A stretch of DNA of 22,359 bases from an uncultured Moraxella sp. (GTDB taxonomy: Bacteria > Pseudomonadota > Gammaproteobacteria > Pseudomonadales > Moraxellaceae). Of the stretch, positions 7,555-16,153 are shown in pieces (position 1 is the first letter of the stretch; the number at the start of each line of letters is the position of its first letter). The stretch is taken from NCBI GenBank assembly GCA_943908425.1, contig CALTTC010000028.1:1-22359 (forward strand), written 5' to 3'. The notes below the pieces were generated by a model. It did no database searches. It saw nothing but the letters and a program-made list of their open reading frames with translations, and was not told the origin of the DNA. The position numbers were made by a program, and so were the translations under genes.

Positions 7555-8571
7555 CTACTCGCCCAACTGACGAAAACGAATCGCCGCCCGACGCCAGCGC
7601 GCACTGGGCATCGCAAGCGTGCCTGAGGAGTAACTGCCTGCTTGGGCGATGGACTGTGCCACAAAAGTGCGTCCGGTAATGGTAACAAAATCGGCAATAT
7701 GTAAATGTCCAGCAATGCCCACCGCCCCACCAATGACACAGCCCTTACCAATCACCGTACTGCCAGCAATGCCCGTCTTAGCGGCAATCGCTGTGCCTTG
7801 TCCAATCACCACGTTATGGGCAATTTGCACCAAATTATCAATAATGACATCGTCAGCAATGATGGTATCATCAAGCGCGCCACGGTCAATACAGGTATTC
7901 GCACCGATACGCACACGATTACCAATAACCACTCTGCCAAGCTGAGCGATACGTTGCCACCCGTCACGGCTAGGATTAGCACTCGGCGCAAACCCAAAAC
8001 CCTCCGCTCCCACAGTGGCGTGACTATGAATGCGCGCCTCACCACCAATTTGGCAATGATGATAAATAACAACGTGGGAATCGATACAGCTCTCATCGCC
8101 AATCGTAACGTTATCACCAATTACACAATGCGCGCCAATCTTAACATCATCACCAAGTACGACATTATCACCAATTACACAATGCGCGCCAATTGCGACG
8201 TTATCCCCAAGCACGACATTATCGCCAATTATCGCCGTTGGGTGCACTGCAAAGGGCTTTTTTGGCTGATAAGCAAACAAGCCACTTACACTGGCATACG
8301 CCAAATAGGGTGACTTGACAACTAATGGAATGCTGGTCTTTGGCACCGCGCTTAAGCAGACATCGTCCACAATCACCACGCCCGCTTGAGTAGTGGCAAG
8401 CTTAGACTTGTAACTTGCCTTTGCCAAAAAGGCGAGCGTATCAGCACAAGCCTTATCAAGCGTGCCTAATCGCGCTACAGTTTTTGTAAGTAGTAGGTCA
8501 GCTTTATTGATGACCGCTTGGCGCGCTTCAATCGCTACTACTAGCTCCCGTAGTGTCACAGTGCGTGCCAT
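7555..8571 (-). CDS. lpxD: UDP-3-O-acylglucosamine N-acyltransferase
   Basis: Third step of lipid A synthesis: adds a 3-hydroxyacyl chain to the 2-amino group of UDP-3-O-acyl-glucosamine. The product is 338 residues, close to E. coli LpxD (341). A short N-terminal uridine-binding domain ends near residue 105. It is followed by a left-handed beta helix of hexapeptide repeats starting AVHPTAIIG, and then a C-terminal tail. VQIAHNVVIG contains the catalytic His252. GADGFGF-like GAEGFGFAP and CIDRGALDDTII are family signatures. Two neighbouring helix coils (residues 127-144 and 145-162) are nearly identical at DNA level. The ATG at 8571 is 9 bases after the bamA stop, with only a weak AGAG site, so translation may be coupled to bamA. 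The skp gene usually found between them is absent. Confidence 0.96.
   Translation of the reverse strand: MARTVTLRELVVAIEARQAVINKADLLLTKTVARLGTLDKACADTLAFLAKASYKSKLATTQAGVVIVDDVCLSAVPKTSIPLVVKSPYLAYASVSGLFAYQPKKPFAVHPTAIIGDNVVLGDNVAIGAHCVIGDNVVLGDDVKIGAHCVIGDNVTIGDESCIDSHVVIYHHCQIGGEARIHSHATVGAEGFGFAPSANPSRDGWQRIAQLGRVVIGNRVRIGANTCIDRGALDDTIIADDVIIDNLVQIAHNVVIGQGTAIAAKTGIAGSTVIGKGCVIGGAVGIAGHLHIADFVTITGRTFVAQSIAQAGSYSSGTLAMPSARWRRAAIRFRQLGE
8111..8218 (-). repeat. 54-bp tandem repeat inside lpxD
   Basis: Two adjacent 54-bp units, 8111-8164 and 8165-8218. The first 29 bases of each (from TTATCACCAATTACACAATG onward) are identical, and the whole units differ at about 8 positions. Each unit encodes one 18-residue beta-helix coil. 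The following sequence, TTATCGCCAATT, begins like a third unit and then diverges. Confidence 0.9.
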
Positions 8572-8580
8572 CTATCGCTC

Positions 8581-11049
8581 TTAGAACACGCTACCGATTT
8601 GAAATTGTACTTTTTCGGTTTTATCGCCCTCTTTACTGGCAAATGGACGCGCGTAACTAATGGACAAAGGTCCAATCGGCGTATACCACGTCGCCCCCAC
8701 ACCGGCGCTATAACGCATACCACCATCTTCACGCAGTAGCTTGGCATAACGTCTATCCTCTGGCAGGCGTAAATTAGGATTGATGGTCAATAAGTCCACA
8801 GTTTCATTTTTTAGGCTACTGGTTTCGTATACTTGCCCACCTTCTACAAATACCACGGGGCGCACCTGCTCCACCCAGTCCCCTTTAAAGGGCAATGGCA
8901 AAATCAGCTCCGCACCAAAGCTTGCGAGCGCATTACCACCCACAATCTCACCGCGACTAGCGCTCATGCCCGAAGCTAGTGCCACTCCTGCTTCATCTTG
9001 CGACCCATTAGCCAGATATTGATAAGCTTGCGAGCGTGGTCCAAGCGATGATGACTCATAGCCACGCACCGAACCATAACCACCGGCATAAAAATTCTCA
9101 TAAAACGGCAGATTATTCCCATAACCAAGACGAGTATAACCACGCAATGTTGTGCCCCGCCAAAATGGGTGATAATAATTGCCTTGATAGACGACTTTTT
9201 GGTAAGTTTTATCACCAAAGCCCAATGTCAAATCCACATTGTGGCTCATGCCCTTAGTGGGAAATACTGGCTTATCAAGACTAGAATAGCTCCAGCCCAA
9301 AATTGCATTATAAGTTGTATAATCGTTTTGGAACAAGCCGACATCATCATTTGGGTTGTCTGGGGTGTCCACATCCTCAAAACGCGCCGTACCGCCATCA
9401 GCCAAGAGTTGCTTGACATTGGCAATGCCCATAAAGCGTCCGCCACGTACATCGGTGTTATCAATGTTTAGTCCGCCACTGATACGCTGGCGCTCATCGA
9501 TTGGATAACCATAAGTTAAATTCGCGCCGTAAGCATCCAGCACATAGTTGGCAATGTTTTTGGGGTCGGCTTTGGTTTTACGATAATACGCGCCAAGCCC
9601 CTGCGAGACACCATTGACCGTAAAATAAGGGTCGGTAAGCCCAAGACTATAGGACTCGCGCGTCTCCGAACGAGAAAACGCCGCATTCACCTTGTTGCCT
9701 GTACCCAAAAAGTTGTTTTGAGATAAATCTACCTGAAAGGTCACACCGCCGCTTTGTGAATAACCCGCCGCAAGCGTTGATGACCCTGATGGCTGTTCTT
9801 CTACAATAAAATTGACGTCCATTTGGTCAGGCGTGCCAGCCACAGGGCGTGTCTCTACTTGCACGTCTTTAAAATAACCCGTACGCATAAGGCGCGCGCG
9901 CGATAGCTGAATTTTTTCGTGCGAGGCGAGCGCCCCTTCTAATTGACGCATTTCACGGCGCAAGACCTCATCTTTGGTTTTGATATTACCACTAAAATTA
10001 ATGCGCCGCACATAAACTGGGCGCGCAGGGTCAATATAATAATCAATATCTACAACGCGCGTTTGGTCGTTGATGCGTGGCACTGGGCGAATTTGGGCAT
10101 TATAGTAGCCATCATCACCAAATTTATTGGCGATTTGTTGGCTGGTAAGGCGCAAATTGCTTTGTGAATATTGTCCGCCAGTACTGTACGCCACCTCTTT
10201 TGCCAATACCGCCTCATCATAGGTAGGATTGCCCAAAAAGCGCGTATTACCGAAAGTGTAGCGCTCGCCCTCGGTCAATGTTAGTTCCACAAAGACACGG
10301 TTTTTATCTTCATCAATCGTAACAACCGAATCATCCACATTAAAACGCACAAAGCCTGCATCTAAATACATCTCTTGAAGTGCAGCGAGGCTAGCTTGCA
10401 ATTTTTCTTCGCCATAACGGCTGGACTTAGACAATAAATTCCAGTTTTTTTCTTTTAATAATAGCGTACGTTTAATCTCTTCATCGCTAAAAAACTTATT
10501 ACCAATAATGTTAATGTCCACCACTTTGGCAGGCTTACCCTCAATAAAGCGCACTAATAGCTTAACACGATTGCCCTCAAGGGGGGTTTGTTGTACCTCA
10601 ATATCACTATTATAATAGCCTTGCAAGCGATACTGATTTTGCAATTCACTAGCAACGCCGTGTACCGTGGCTTGTTTTAGCACCATCCCTGTGGCTAAGC
10701 CGGCTTGCTTTAGCCCTGCCTCTAGCCCTTGCTTAGGAATCAATTTATTGCCCTCAAATTCCACCTCAGCGATAATAGGACGCTCCACCACACTAAAGCG
10801 TACCACGCCGTTTTGGGCAAGAGCTTGCACATCGGCAAACTGCTCAGTAGCATACAATGTGCGAATCATTGCCGCTAAAGTCTCATCGCTAATTGTCTGC
10901 CCACGCGTTGGCAACAATAAATGCACACTATCTTCGGTGGTGCGCTGTAAGCCTGTAAACTCATAATCCGACAACACAAAGCTTTCTGCTAATGCTGGCG
11001 TCGCCACCAATGCCATCATTATTGCACTTTTTGTAAACACGTTACGCAT
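8581..11049 (-). CDS. bamA: Outer-membrane assembly factor BamA
   Basis: Core of the BAM machine, which folds and inserts beta-barrel proteins into the outer membrane. The product is 822 residues. A signal peptide (MRNVFTKSAIMMALVATPALA, cut after Ala21) is followed by five POTRA domains (about 22-420) and a 16-stranded barrel (about 425-822). The barrel includes the conserved loop-6 motif VRGYESSSLGPR (661-672) and a C-terminal Phe. The lower POTRAs show the expected FEGNKL, IIGNKFFSDEEI and FSGNIKTKDEVL repeats. The ATG at 11049 has a weak GAG/GGA site upstream. It follows rseP by 79 bases and precedes lpxD by 9. In most relatives skp/ompH, whose product is a periplasmic chaperone for BamA clients, follows this gene; here it does not. 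Confidence 0.97.
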   Translation of the reverse strand: MRNVFTKSAIMMALVATPALAESFVLSDYEFTGLQRTTEDSVHLLLPTRGQTISDETLAAMIRTLYATEQFADVQALAQNGVVRFSVVERPIIAEVEFEGNKLIPKQGLEAGLKQAGLATGMVLKQATVHGVASELQNQYRLQGYYNSDIEVQQTPLEGNRVKLLVRFIEGKPAKVVDINIIGNKFFSDEEIKRTLLLKEKNWNLLSKSSRYGEEKLQASLAALQEMYLDAGFVRFNVDDSVVTIDEDKNRVFVELTLTEGERYTFGNTRFLGNPTYDEAVLAKEVAYSTGGQYSQSNLRLTSQQIANKFGDDGYYNAQIRPVPRINDQTRVVDIDYYIDPARPVYVRRINFSGNIKTKDEVLRREMRQLEGALASHEKIQLSRARLMRTGYFKDVQVETRPVAGTPDQMDVNFIVEEQPSGSSTLAAGYSQSGGVTFQVDLSQNNFLGTGNKVNAAFSRSETRESYSLGLTDPYFTVNGVSQGLGAYYRKTKADPKNIANYVLDAYGANLTYGYPIDERQRISGGLNIDNTDVRGGRFMGIANVKQLLADGGTARFEDVDTPDNPNDDVGLFQNDYTTYNAILGWSYSSLDKPVFPTKGMSHNVDLTLGFGDKTYQKVVYQGNYYHPFWRGTTLRGYTRLGYGNNLPFYENFYAGGYGSVRGYESSSLGPRSQAYQYLANGSQDEAGVALASGMSASRGEIVGGNALASFGAELILPLPFKGDWVEQVRPVVFVEGGQVYETSSLKNETVDLLTINPNLRLPEDRRYAKLLREDGGMRYSAGVGATWYTPIGPLSISYARPFASKEGDKTEKVQFQIGSVF

Positions 11050-11081
11050 AGTCTATCCACTCAAAATTTTGTATAAATTAA

Positions 11082-11101
11082 GCCAAAAAACCAATTTTGG
11101 C
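11082..11101 (-). other. Small hairpin between rseP and bamA
   Basis: GCCAAAA (11082-11088) and TTTTGGC (11095-11101) form a 7-bp stem with a six-base loop. On the minus strand it lies after rseP and about 30 bases before the bamA ATG. It is followed by TTAATTTAT, not a proper U-tract. It may be a weak attenuator or an RNA-processing site; the function is unproven. Confidence 0.35.
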
Positions 11102-11128
11102 AAGCTAAAAATTATTTTTGTGTTGCCA

Positions 11129-12493
11129 TCAACCAAAAATACGCATAATATCATTGCTTGTGGCAATCACCATCAGCCCAAGTAAGAGTACCATACCAAG
11201 ATTTAACCCCGCCATCTGCACCCGCTCAGACAGCGTTTTACCAGCAATTAACTCGTATAAAGCATAGACGATATGTCCACCGTCCAACACCGGAATGGGC
11301 AATAAATTAAGCACAGCAAGGCTTAAGCTAATCAAAGCAGCCGTGTACAACAGCTGACTGATACCAAGCTCCAGGCTTTGCTTTGAGACCTCAGCAATCA
11401 TAATGGGTCCGGATAAATTTTCAAGCCCAATCAGTCCTGACAACATTTTACCAATGGATGCCAAAGTCATACGCGACAAAGTGTAAGTCTGCTCAAAGGC
11501 AAGCTGTAGCGCTTGACTTGGGGTATAGTGAATGGTCTGTTTAAACGCCTTGGGCACGGTAATGGTATCACGCTTTGGCACCACACCGATTTGTCCCACA
11601 GTTTCGCCATTGATTGTCTTGGCTTGGGGCATAATCGGTAAAGTCAGCGTTTGCCCCTGCCTGATGATGGTAAATGCTAGCATTGTATCGGCGGATTGGC
11701 GAACGATGGGTGCCACCTGTTGCCACTTGTCAATCGGCTGTCCGTCAATCGCCACAATCTTATCATTAACGACAAGACCCATAAATTCCCCTGCGCCACC
11801 TTTGACAAGCTCACCGACCACCGGCGGAATGACTGGTTGCCACGGCAATAAACCAAAGGCTTGAATGGGGTCTTGACCCTTATCCGCGCCTTGCATAAAC
11901 TGTTCAATGGCAACATTGTATTGCTTGACCGTCCCTGCATTATCTACCGCTAGACTTACCACTCCCGTCTCACCCATACGCTCAGCCAACGCTAAATTCA
12001 CGTCCTGCCACGTATTGGTTGGTTTATGATCAATCTCTACAAGCTTATCGCCAATTTGCACGCCACTTTGCTCAGCAGGGGTATTAGGCACTATCTCGCC
12101 AATCGCTGTGGTAAGTTGCTCGCTTGGCTGCAAAAACAGCACAAAAAATAAGAACACCGCAATAACCAAATTCATGAGCGGACCAGCGATAGCAATGGCG
12201 ATTTTTTTTAAGGGGTGCTGATTGTTAAACGCCAAATGTTTTTCACCATCTGCCACCGCCCCTTCACGCTCGTCCAACATTTTGACATAACCACCCAAGG
12301 GCAATAGCGACACACGATAATCAATGCCACTGCGTTTTGAGACAAACCCAAACAGCCGTGGACCCATACCGATAGAATAGGTCAGTACCTTAACCCCACA
12401 CAGACGCGCCACCACATAATGCCCCCATTCGTGCAAGGCAACCAGTGGCGTTAGCACCAGCACAAATGCCAGCAAGGTCAATAACGCACTCAT
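11129..12493 (-). CDS. rseP: RIP zinc metalloprotease RseP
   Basis: Site-2 intramembrane protease of the inner membrane. In E. coli it cuts the RseA stump to release sigma-E and clears signal-peptide remnants. The product is 454 residues, the usual size. The first membrane segment carries the zinc site HEWGH (His21, Glu22, His25). Two periplasmic PDZ domains follow (about 115-200 and 215-300). The third zinc ligand lies in NLLPIPVLDGG (Asp404), followed by the last membrane segment. The ATG overlaps the dxr stop (GAATGA), and GGGGG five bases upstream gives a strong ribosome site inside dxr. The two are thus translationally coupled. Confidence 0.97.
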   Translation of the reverse strand: MSALLTLLAFVLVLTPLVALHEWGHYVVARLCGVKVLTYSIGMGPRLFGFVSKRSGIDYRVSLLPLGGYVKMLDEREGAVADGEKHLAFNNQHPLKKIAIAIAGPLMNLVIAVFLFFVLFLQPSEQLTTAIGEIVPNTPAEQSGVQIGDKLVEIDHKPTNTWQDVNLALAERMGETGVVSLAVDNAGTVKQYNVAIEQFMQGADKGQDPIQAFGLLPWQPVIPPVVGELVKGGAGEFMGLVVNDKIVAIDGQPIDKWQQVAPIVRQSADTMLAFTIIRQGQTLTLPIMPQAKTINGETVGQIGVVPKRDTITVPKAFKQTIHYTPSQALQLAFEQTYTLSRMTLASIGKMLSGLIGLENLSGPIMIAEVSKQSLELGISQLLYTAALISLSLAVLNLLPIPVLDGGHIVYALYELIAGKTLSERVQMAGLNLGMVLLLGLMVIATSNDIMRIFG

Positions 12494-13812
12494 TCACGCC
12501 CCCACGCGTCAATCAACGCCCAAGCTCTATCACGTGCTTTTTTATCCAATGCCATAATTTTGGTTAAGCTGTCAAATTTTACCGCGCTTACATTGCTTCT
12601 ATTGTTTTGATTGCTATTCGCTTGCCAAGTTGGTTCAGCATTATTTGCCTTATCAGCATTCACTTTATGCCAATCTAGAGCTTCAAAGTCTGCCTTATCA
12701 CTATCGTAACTCGCTAAGCACGCCTGCACCACGCAAGCAATATCTGTTAAGGCAATTTTTTGTGCCAAAAACGCTTCTACTGCCACTTCATTAGCGGCGT
12801 TTAGGACAATCGTTGCCCCATTGCCTTGTTTGACCGCCAATATAGCAAGCCTAAGACAGGCAAACTTTTGCCAATCTGGTGCCAAAAACTGAAAACCACT
12901 CAAGGACAATAAATCCAGGGGTGTCGCACCACTATCTATACGCTCAGGATATGCCAAGGCGTGGGCAATCGGTGTTTTCATATCGGGGCTAGCGAGCTGT
13001 GCCAAAAATGAGCCGTCCATATATTCCACCAATGAATGCACAATGCTTTGCGGGTGAATGACCACCCCAATATTATCCACCGCCACCCCAAACAAATGAC
13101 AAGCTTCAATGACTTCAAGCCCTTTATTCATCATTGTGGCACTGTCCACTGAGATTTTTTGCCCCATTGACCAGTTGGGGTGATTGACCGCTTCTGCCAC
13201 CGTCGCATTTGCCATCTCATCTAGCGATTTATGTAAAAATGCACCGCCACTGGCAGTCAGCCATAGTTTTTTTATGCCAAATTTAGGCTTGTCAATCAAA
13301 CTTGGCTCGTTTTGTACTGGCGTGGGCAAGCACTGAAAAATCGCATTATGCTCGCTGTCAATTGGCAAAATCACCGCCCCTGTTTGGCGAGCGGTACTCA
13401 TAACCAGCTCACCTGCCATAACTAAGGCTTCTTTATTGGCAAGCAAAATCTTTTTGCCTGCCTGCACCGCACACAAAGTGGAGCTTAAGCCCGCCGCTCC
13501 CACAATCGCTGCCACCACCGTATCAGCTTCTGGCAAACTTGCCAAGGTGTCCAATCCTTCTTCGCCCACAAGCAAGGTGCAAGGCAAGTTTTTTTGCTGT
13601 AATAATTGTGGCAGCTCATCGGCATAATCTGCCCCAACGGCAACAAATTTTGGGCGAAATTGTTCACAAATTTGGATAAGTTTTGCTACATTACTAAATC
13701 CTGAAACCCCAAGCACGCGAAAACGCTCGTTATTTTGGGCAATCACAGCAAGTGTGCTTTGTCCAATAGAGCCTGTCGCCCCCAAAATCACCACTTGTTC
13801 TTTATTTTGCAC
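12490..13812 (-). CDS. dxr: 1-deoxy-D-xylulose 5-phosphate reductoisomerase
   Basis: Second step of the MEP isoprenoid pathway: converts DXP to MEP with NADPH and a divalent metal, feeding UppS just upstream in the operon. GATGSIGQS (residues 11-19) is the NADPH loop. DSEHNAIFQ holds the metal ligands Asp152 and Glu154. SMGQKISVDSATMMNKGLEV contains the Asn228-Lys229 substrate site, and Glu232 follows. The protein is 440 residues where about 398 is usual. The excess is an Asn/Gln-rich stretch of about 35-40 residues (about 375-412, including PTWQANSNQNNRSN) inserted in the C-terminal helical domain before the final MALDKKARDRAW helix. The start is a GTG immediately after the cdsA stop (TAAGTG), with GGTGG upstream. 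Its last codon overlaps rseP. Confidence 0.96.
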   Translation of the reverse strand: MQNKEQVVILGATGSIGQSTLAVIAQNNERFRVLGVSGFSNVAKLIQICEQFRPKFVAVGADYADELPQLLQQKNLPCTLLVGEEGLDTLASLPEADTVVAAIVGAAGLSSTLCAVQAGKKILLANKEALVMAGELVMSTARQTGAVILPIDSEHNAIFQCLPTPVQNEPSLIDKPKFGIKKLWLTASGGAFLHKSLDEMANATVAEAVNHPNWSMGQKISVDSATMMNKGLEVIEACHLFGVAVDNIGVVIHPQSIVHSLVEYMDGSFLAQLASPDMKTPIAHALAYPERIDSGATPLDLLSLSGFQFLAPDWQKFACLRLAILAVKQGNGATIVLNAANEVAVEAFLAQKIALTDIACVVQACLASYDSDKADFEALDWHKVNADKANNAEPTWQANSNQNNRSNVSAVKFDSLTKIMALDKKARDRAWALIDAWGRE

Positions 13813-14643
13813 TTAATACCACCCAAAAAACCCAAGCCAATACCACCCAAACGCAAACACCGGCATTGCCGACAATTGACTGTCAATTCTATCTAAAACA
13901 CCGCCGTGTCCCGGTAAAATCCGCCCAGAATCCTTGACCCCTGCTTCGCGTTTTAGCATAGATTCAAACAAATCCCCAAATACCGACACCACAATAGTAA
14001 TCAGCGACAAGCTTAAAAAGCCAAGGGCAACCCCTGCCCCCCAACGTTGCCACTGTGTGAGTGTCACCCCAAAAGCCACTAGACCGCCAAGCAAAAGACC
14101 GCCAAGCAAGCCCTCCACGCTTTTATTAGGTGAGACTTTAGGGGCAAGTTTACGTTTGCCAAATTTACGCCCCACAAAATACGCCCCACTGTCAGCACAC
14201 CACACCAATAAAAAGACATAAAGTAGCCACCAAGGCGATATCCGCCACAAAAAATACATCGCCAACGCTGTCGCTGGTAGAAGTAAAGCGCCCAGCACTG
14301 TCAGGCAATTATTGTGCCAATGCTTTGTCTTATTGGGATAATTAATCACCCAAACAATGCACGGTAACCAGGTAGCCACCGCTAAGCCCAGCGTTATGGG
14401 AAGCACGGTAGTCCCCTTGTCAAGCATTAGCCAGTTTAGTAACGCGCTACTCACAGCAAGCACCAAGGCATAACCGTAACTAAACGCTTGGGTGTGGTTC
14501 GGTATCAGCTTTGCCCACTCATAGCCTGCCACCGCCACCATCACCGCAAGCAGTGTCAAAATCGGATAGGCAATCTGTGTTGCAAACATTGCAAAACCGA
14601 CCACCACCAATAACACTAACGCCGTTCTAATCCGTTGCCACAT
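13813..14643 (-). CDS. cdsA: Phosphatidate cytidylyltransferase
   Basis: Makes CDP-diacylglycerol from phosphatidate and CTP in the inner membrane, the branch point for all phospholipids. The product is 276 residues with about seven or eight hydrophobic segments. The C-terminal CDP-DAG synthase signature is clear: LFESMLKREAGVKDSG followed by LPGHGGVLDRIDS. Earlier, WCADSGAYFVGRKFG and SPNKSVEG match the conserved region. Five bases separate it from uppS, and its stop is directly against the dxr GTG. It is part of the same transcript. Confidence 0.96.
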   Translation of the reverse strand: MWQRIRTALVLLVVVGFAMFATQIAYPILTLLAVMVAVAGYEWAKLIPNHTQAFSYGYALVLAVSSALLNWLMLDKGTTVLPITLGLAVATWLPCIVWVINYPNKTKHWHNNCLTVLGALLLPATALAMYFLWRISPWWLLYVFLLVWCADSGAYFVGRKFGKRKLAPKVSPNKSVEGLLGGLLLGGLVAFGVTLTQWQRWGAGVALGFLSLSLITIVVSVFGDLFESMLKREAGVKDSGRILPGHGGVLDRIDSQLSAMPVFAFGWYWLGFFGWY

Positions 14644-14648
14644 AGTGC

Positions 14649-15392
14649 CTACTTATCCAATAAAGAAGCTAATTGCTCGCTTGTCTTGCCAAAACGGCGC
14701 TCACGGGTTGCAAAGGCTGCAAGCATCGTCTGTAACTCTGCTACCGCAAAATCTGGCCACAACGTCTGGGTAAAAAATAGCTCCGCATACGCTGCTTGCC
14801 ACAATAAAAAATTAGAAAGTCGCCACTCGCCCCCTGTGCGAATAAGCATATCCACCGCCGGTAAATCCGCCAACGCCACACACTGCCCCAAGCGTTCGGC
14901 AGTAATCGCGTCTGGGCTAAGCTCGCCTTTTGCTACCTGCTTGGCAAGTTGTTTTGCTGCCTGAGCAATGTCCCACTGCCCCCCATAGCTTACCGCAATA
15001 ACTAAGGTCATCGCCGTATAGGTTGCCGTTTCTTGCTCGGCTTTGTGCATCAGCGTTTGCAATTCTTCACTAAGCGTTGTACGCTCACCAATAAAGCGTA
15101 AGCGTATGCCATAGCGGTGCATACGCGGCAGTTGTTCATGAATGGTATGCTGTAGTAGTTGCATTAATAAAGCAATTTCTGCTTGCGGTCTTGCCCAATT
15201 TTCTGACGAAAAAGCAAACACCGTCAGCACCTGTATGCCAATTTCACGGCAATACTCCACGAGCGGATCAAGGGCATCTTTGCCACGCCAATGCCCCGCC
15301 CCACTAGGGAGCGCGTGTTGCTTAGCGTAGCGATTGTTGCCATCCATGACAATGGCAACATGCTGTGGTAGAACAGACAAAAAAGATGTCAC
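14649..15392 (-). CDS. uppS: Undecaprenyl (di-trans,poly-cis) diphosphate synthase
   Basis: Builds the C55 undecaprenyl diphosphate carrier for peptidoglycan and surface polysaccharides by adding isopentenyl units to farnesyl diphosphate. The product is 247 residues, the normal size. Signatures: IVMDGNNRYAK (catalytic Asp17), VFAFSSENWARP, and the C-terminal DMLIRTGGEWRLSNFLLWQ / YAELFFTQTLWPDF. The usual GNGRWA is GNNRYA here. The loop usually reading R-x-x-GHxxG is SGAGHWRG, so the Arg equivalent to E. coli Arg39 is replaced by Ser. The rest is canonical and I expect an active enzyme. The start is a GTG at 15392 with only a distant GGAAG, six bases after frr, so coupled translation is likely. 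Confidence 0.95.
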   Translation of the reverse strand: MTSFLSVLPQHVAIVMDGNNRYAKQHALPSGAGHWRGKDALDPLVEYCREIGIQVLTVFAFSSENWARPQAEIALLMQLLQHTIHEQLPRMHRYGIRLRFIGERTTLSEELQTLMHKAEQETATYTAMTLVIAVSYGGQWDIAQAAKQLAKQVAKGELSPDAITAERLGQCVALADLPAVDMLIRTGGEWRLSNFLLWQAAYAELFFTQTLWPDFAVAELQTMLAAFATRERRFGKTSEQLASLLDK

Positions 15393-15398
15393 GGACGC

Positions 15399-15953
15399 TT
15401 AGACTTCCATCAATTCTGATTCTTTTTTGGCAAGGCGGCTATCAATGGTTTTGATAAAATCATCGGTCAATTTTTGGATATCATCGGCAGCACGGCGTTC
15501 ATCATCTTCAGAAATTTGCTTGTCTTTGACTAAGTCTTTAATATCTGAGAGCATATCACGGCGGATATTACGCACCGAGACGCGTGAGCCTTCTGCCTCG
15601 GCACGCGCAACTTTTTGCATGTCTTTACGCGTCTCTTCCGTCAGCGCTGGCATCGGCACACGAATCACATCAGCGGTCATCGGATTTAGCCCCAAATCCG
15701 CCTCACGAATGGCTTTATCTACCGCCTGTATCATCGTACGCTCAAAAGGCTGTACCAACAGCGTGCGCGCATCTTCTACATTAACGTTCGCCACTTGATT
15801 TAAGGGTGTGGGGTTACCATAGTATTCCACCATCACCCCCGACAAAATCCCCGGGTGCGCACGCCCCGTACGTAGCTTACTAAACGCCCCTTCTAGGGCT
15901 TCTAGCGTTTTTTCCATACGGGCTTTACCATCAAGTTTAATTGCATTAATCAT
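15399..15953 (-). CDS. frr: Ribosome recycling factor
   Basis: Splits post-termination ribosomes together with EF-G. The product is 184 residues, the standard length (185 in E. coli). Characteristic features: KARMEKTLEALEGAFSKLRT with the conserved Arg-Thr-Gly-Arg-Ala-His stretch, the beta domain (YYGNPTPLNQVANV), and a long C-terminal helix with VRNIRRDMLSDIK and DERRAADDIQKLTD. GGGAG lies seven bases before the ATG. It follows pyrH, the usual partner, but across an unusually long gap of 200 bases. Confidence 0.97.
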   Translation of the reverse strand: MINAIKLDGKARMEKTLEALEGAFSKLRTGRAHPGILSGVMVEYYGNPTPLNQVANVNVEDARTLLVQPFERTMIQAVDKAIREADLGLNPMTADVIRVPMPALTEETRKDMQKVARAEAEGSRVSVRNIRRDMLSDIKDLVKDKQISEDDERRAADDIQKLTDDFIKTIDSRLAKKESELMEV

Positions 15954-16123
15954 TGTCTACTCCCAAATCAAAACTGTTTATCGGCATGGGACGGCTTACA
16001 AACCATTAACCAACACCACTATTATTTAGACCGCTTTTTTAACTTGCTTATGCTTAATTATCCAAGCTTTAGCGCAGATTAACCAAGCTTAAGAAAAAAT
16101 AAATTAAACTAAGCTCTTAGGCT

Positions 16124-16149
16124 AAGTTTTCAAGCCAAAGTTTTCAAGC
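16124..16149 (-). repeat. Short tandem repeat in the pyrH-frr gap
   Basis: AAGTTTTCAAGC occurs twice, at 16124-16135 and 16138-16149 (14-base period), directly downstream of the pyrH stop. The rest of the 200-base gap (15954-16153) is AT-rich and has several AAGCTT and CTAAG/CTTAG palindromes but no gene. I found no clean terminator or promoter, although one or both may be present. Confidence 0.6.
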
Positions 16150-16153
16150 TAGG

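Noticed and set aside
8111..8218. CRISPR-like spacing of repeats
   Set aside because: The repeats are inside lpxD, encode beta-helix coils and have no unique spacers of normal CRISPR form.
7705..8313. Long plus-strand open frame opposite lpxD
   Set aside because: Low-complexity Thr/Asn/Ile repeats mirror the hexapeptide code of lpxD on the other strand; no ribosome site or family likeness.
16050..16150. Terminator after pyrH
   Set aside because: Several CTAAG/CTTAG and AAGCTT palindromes exist, but none has both a sound stem-loop and a U-tract.
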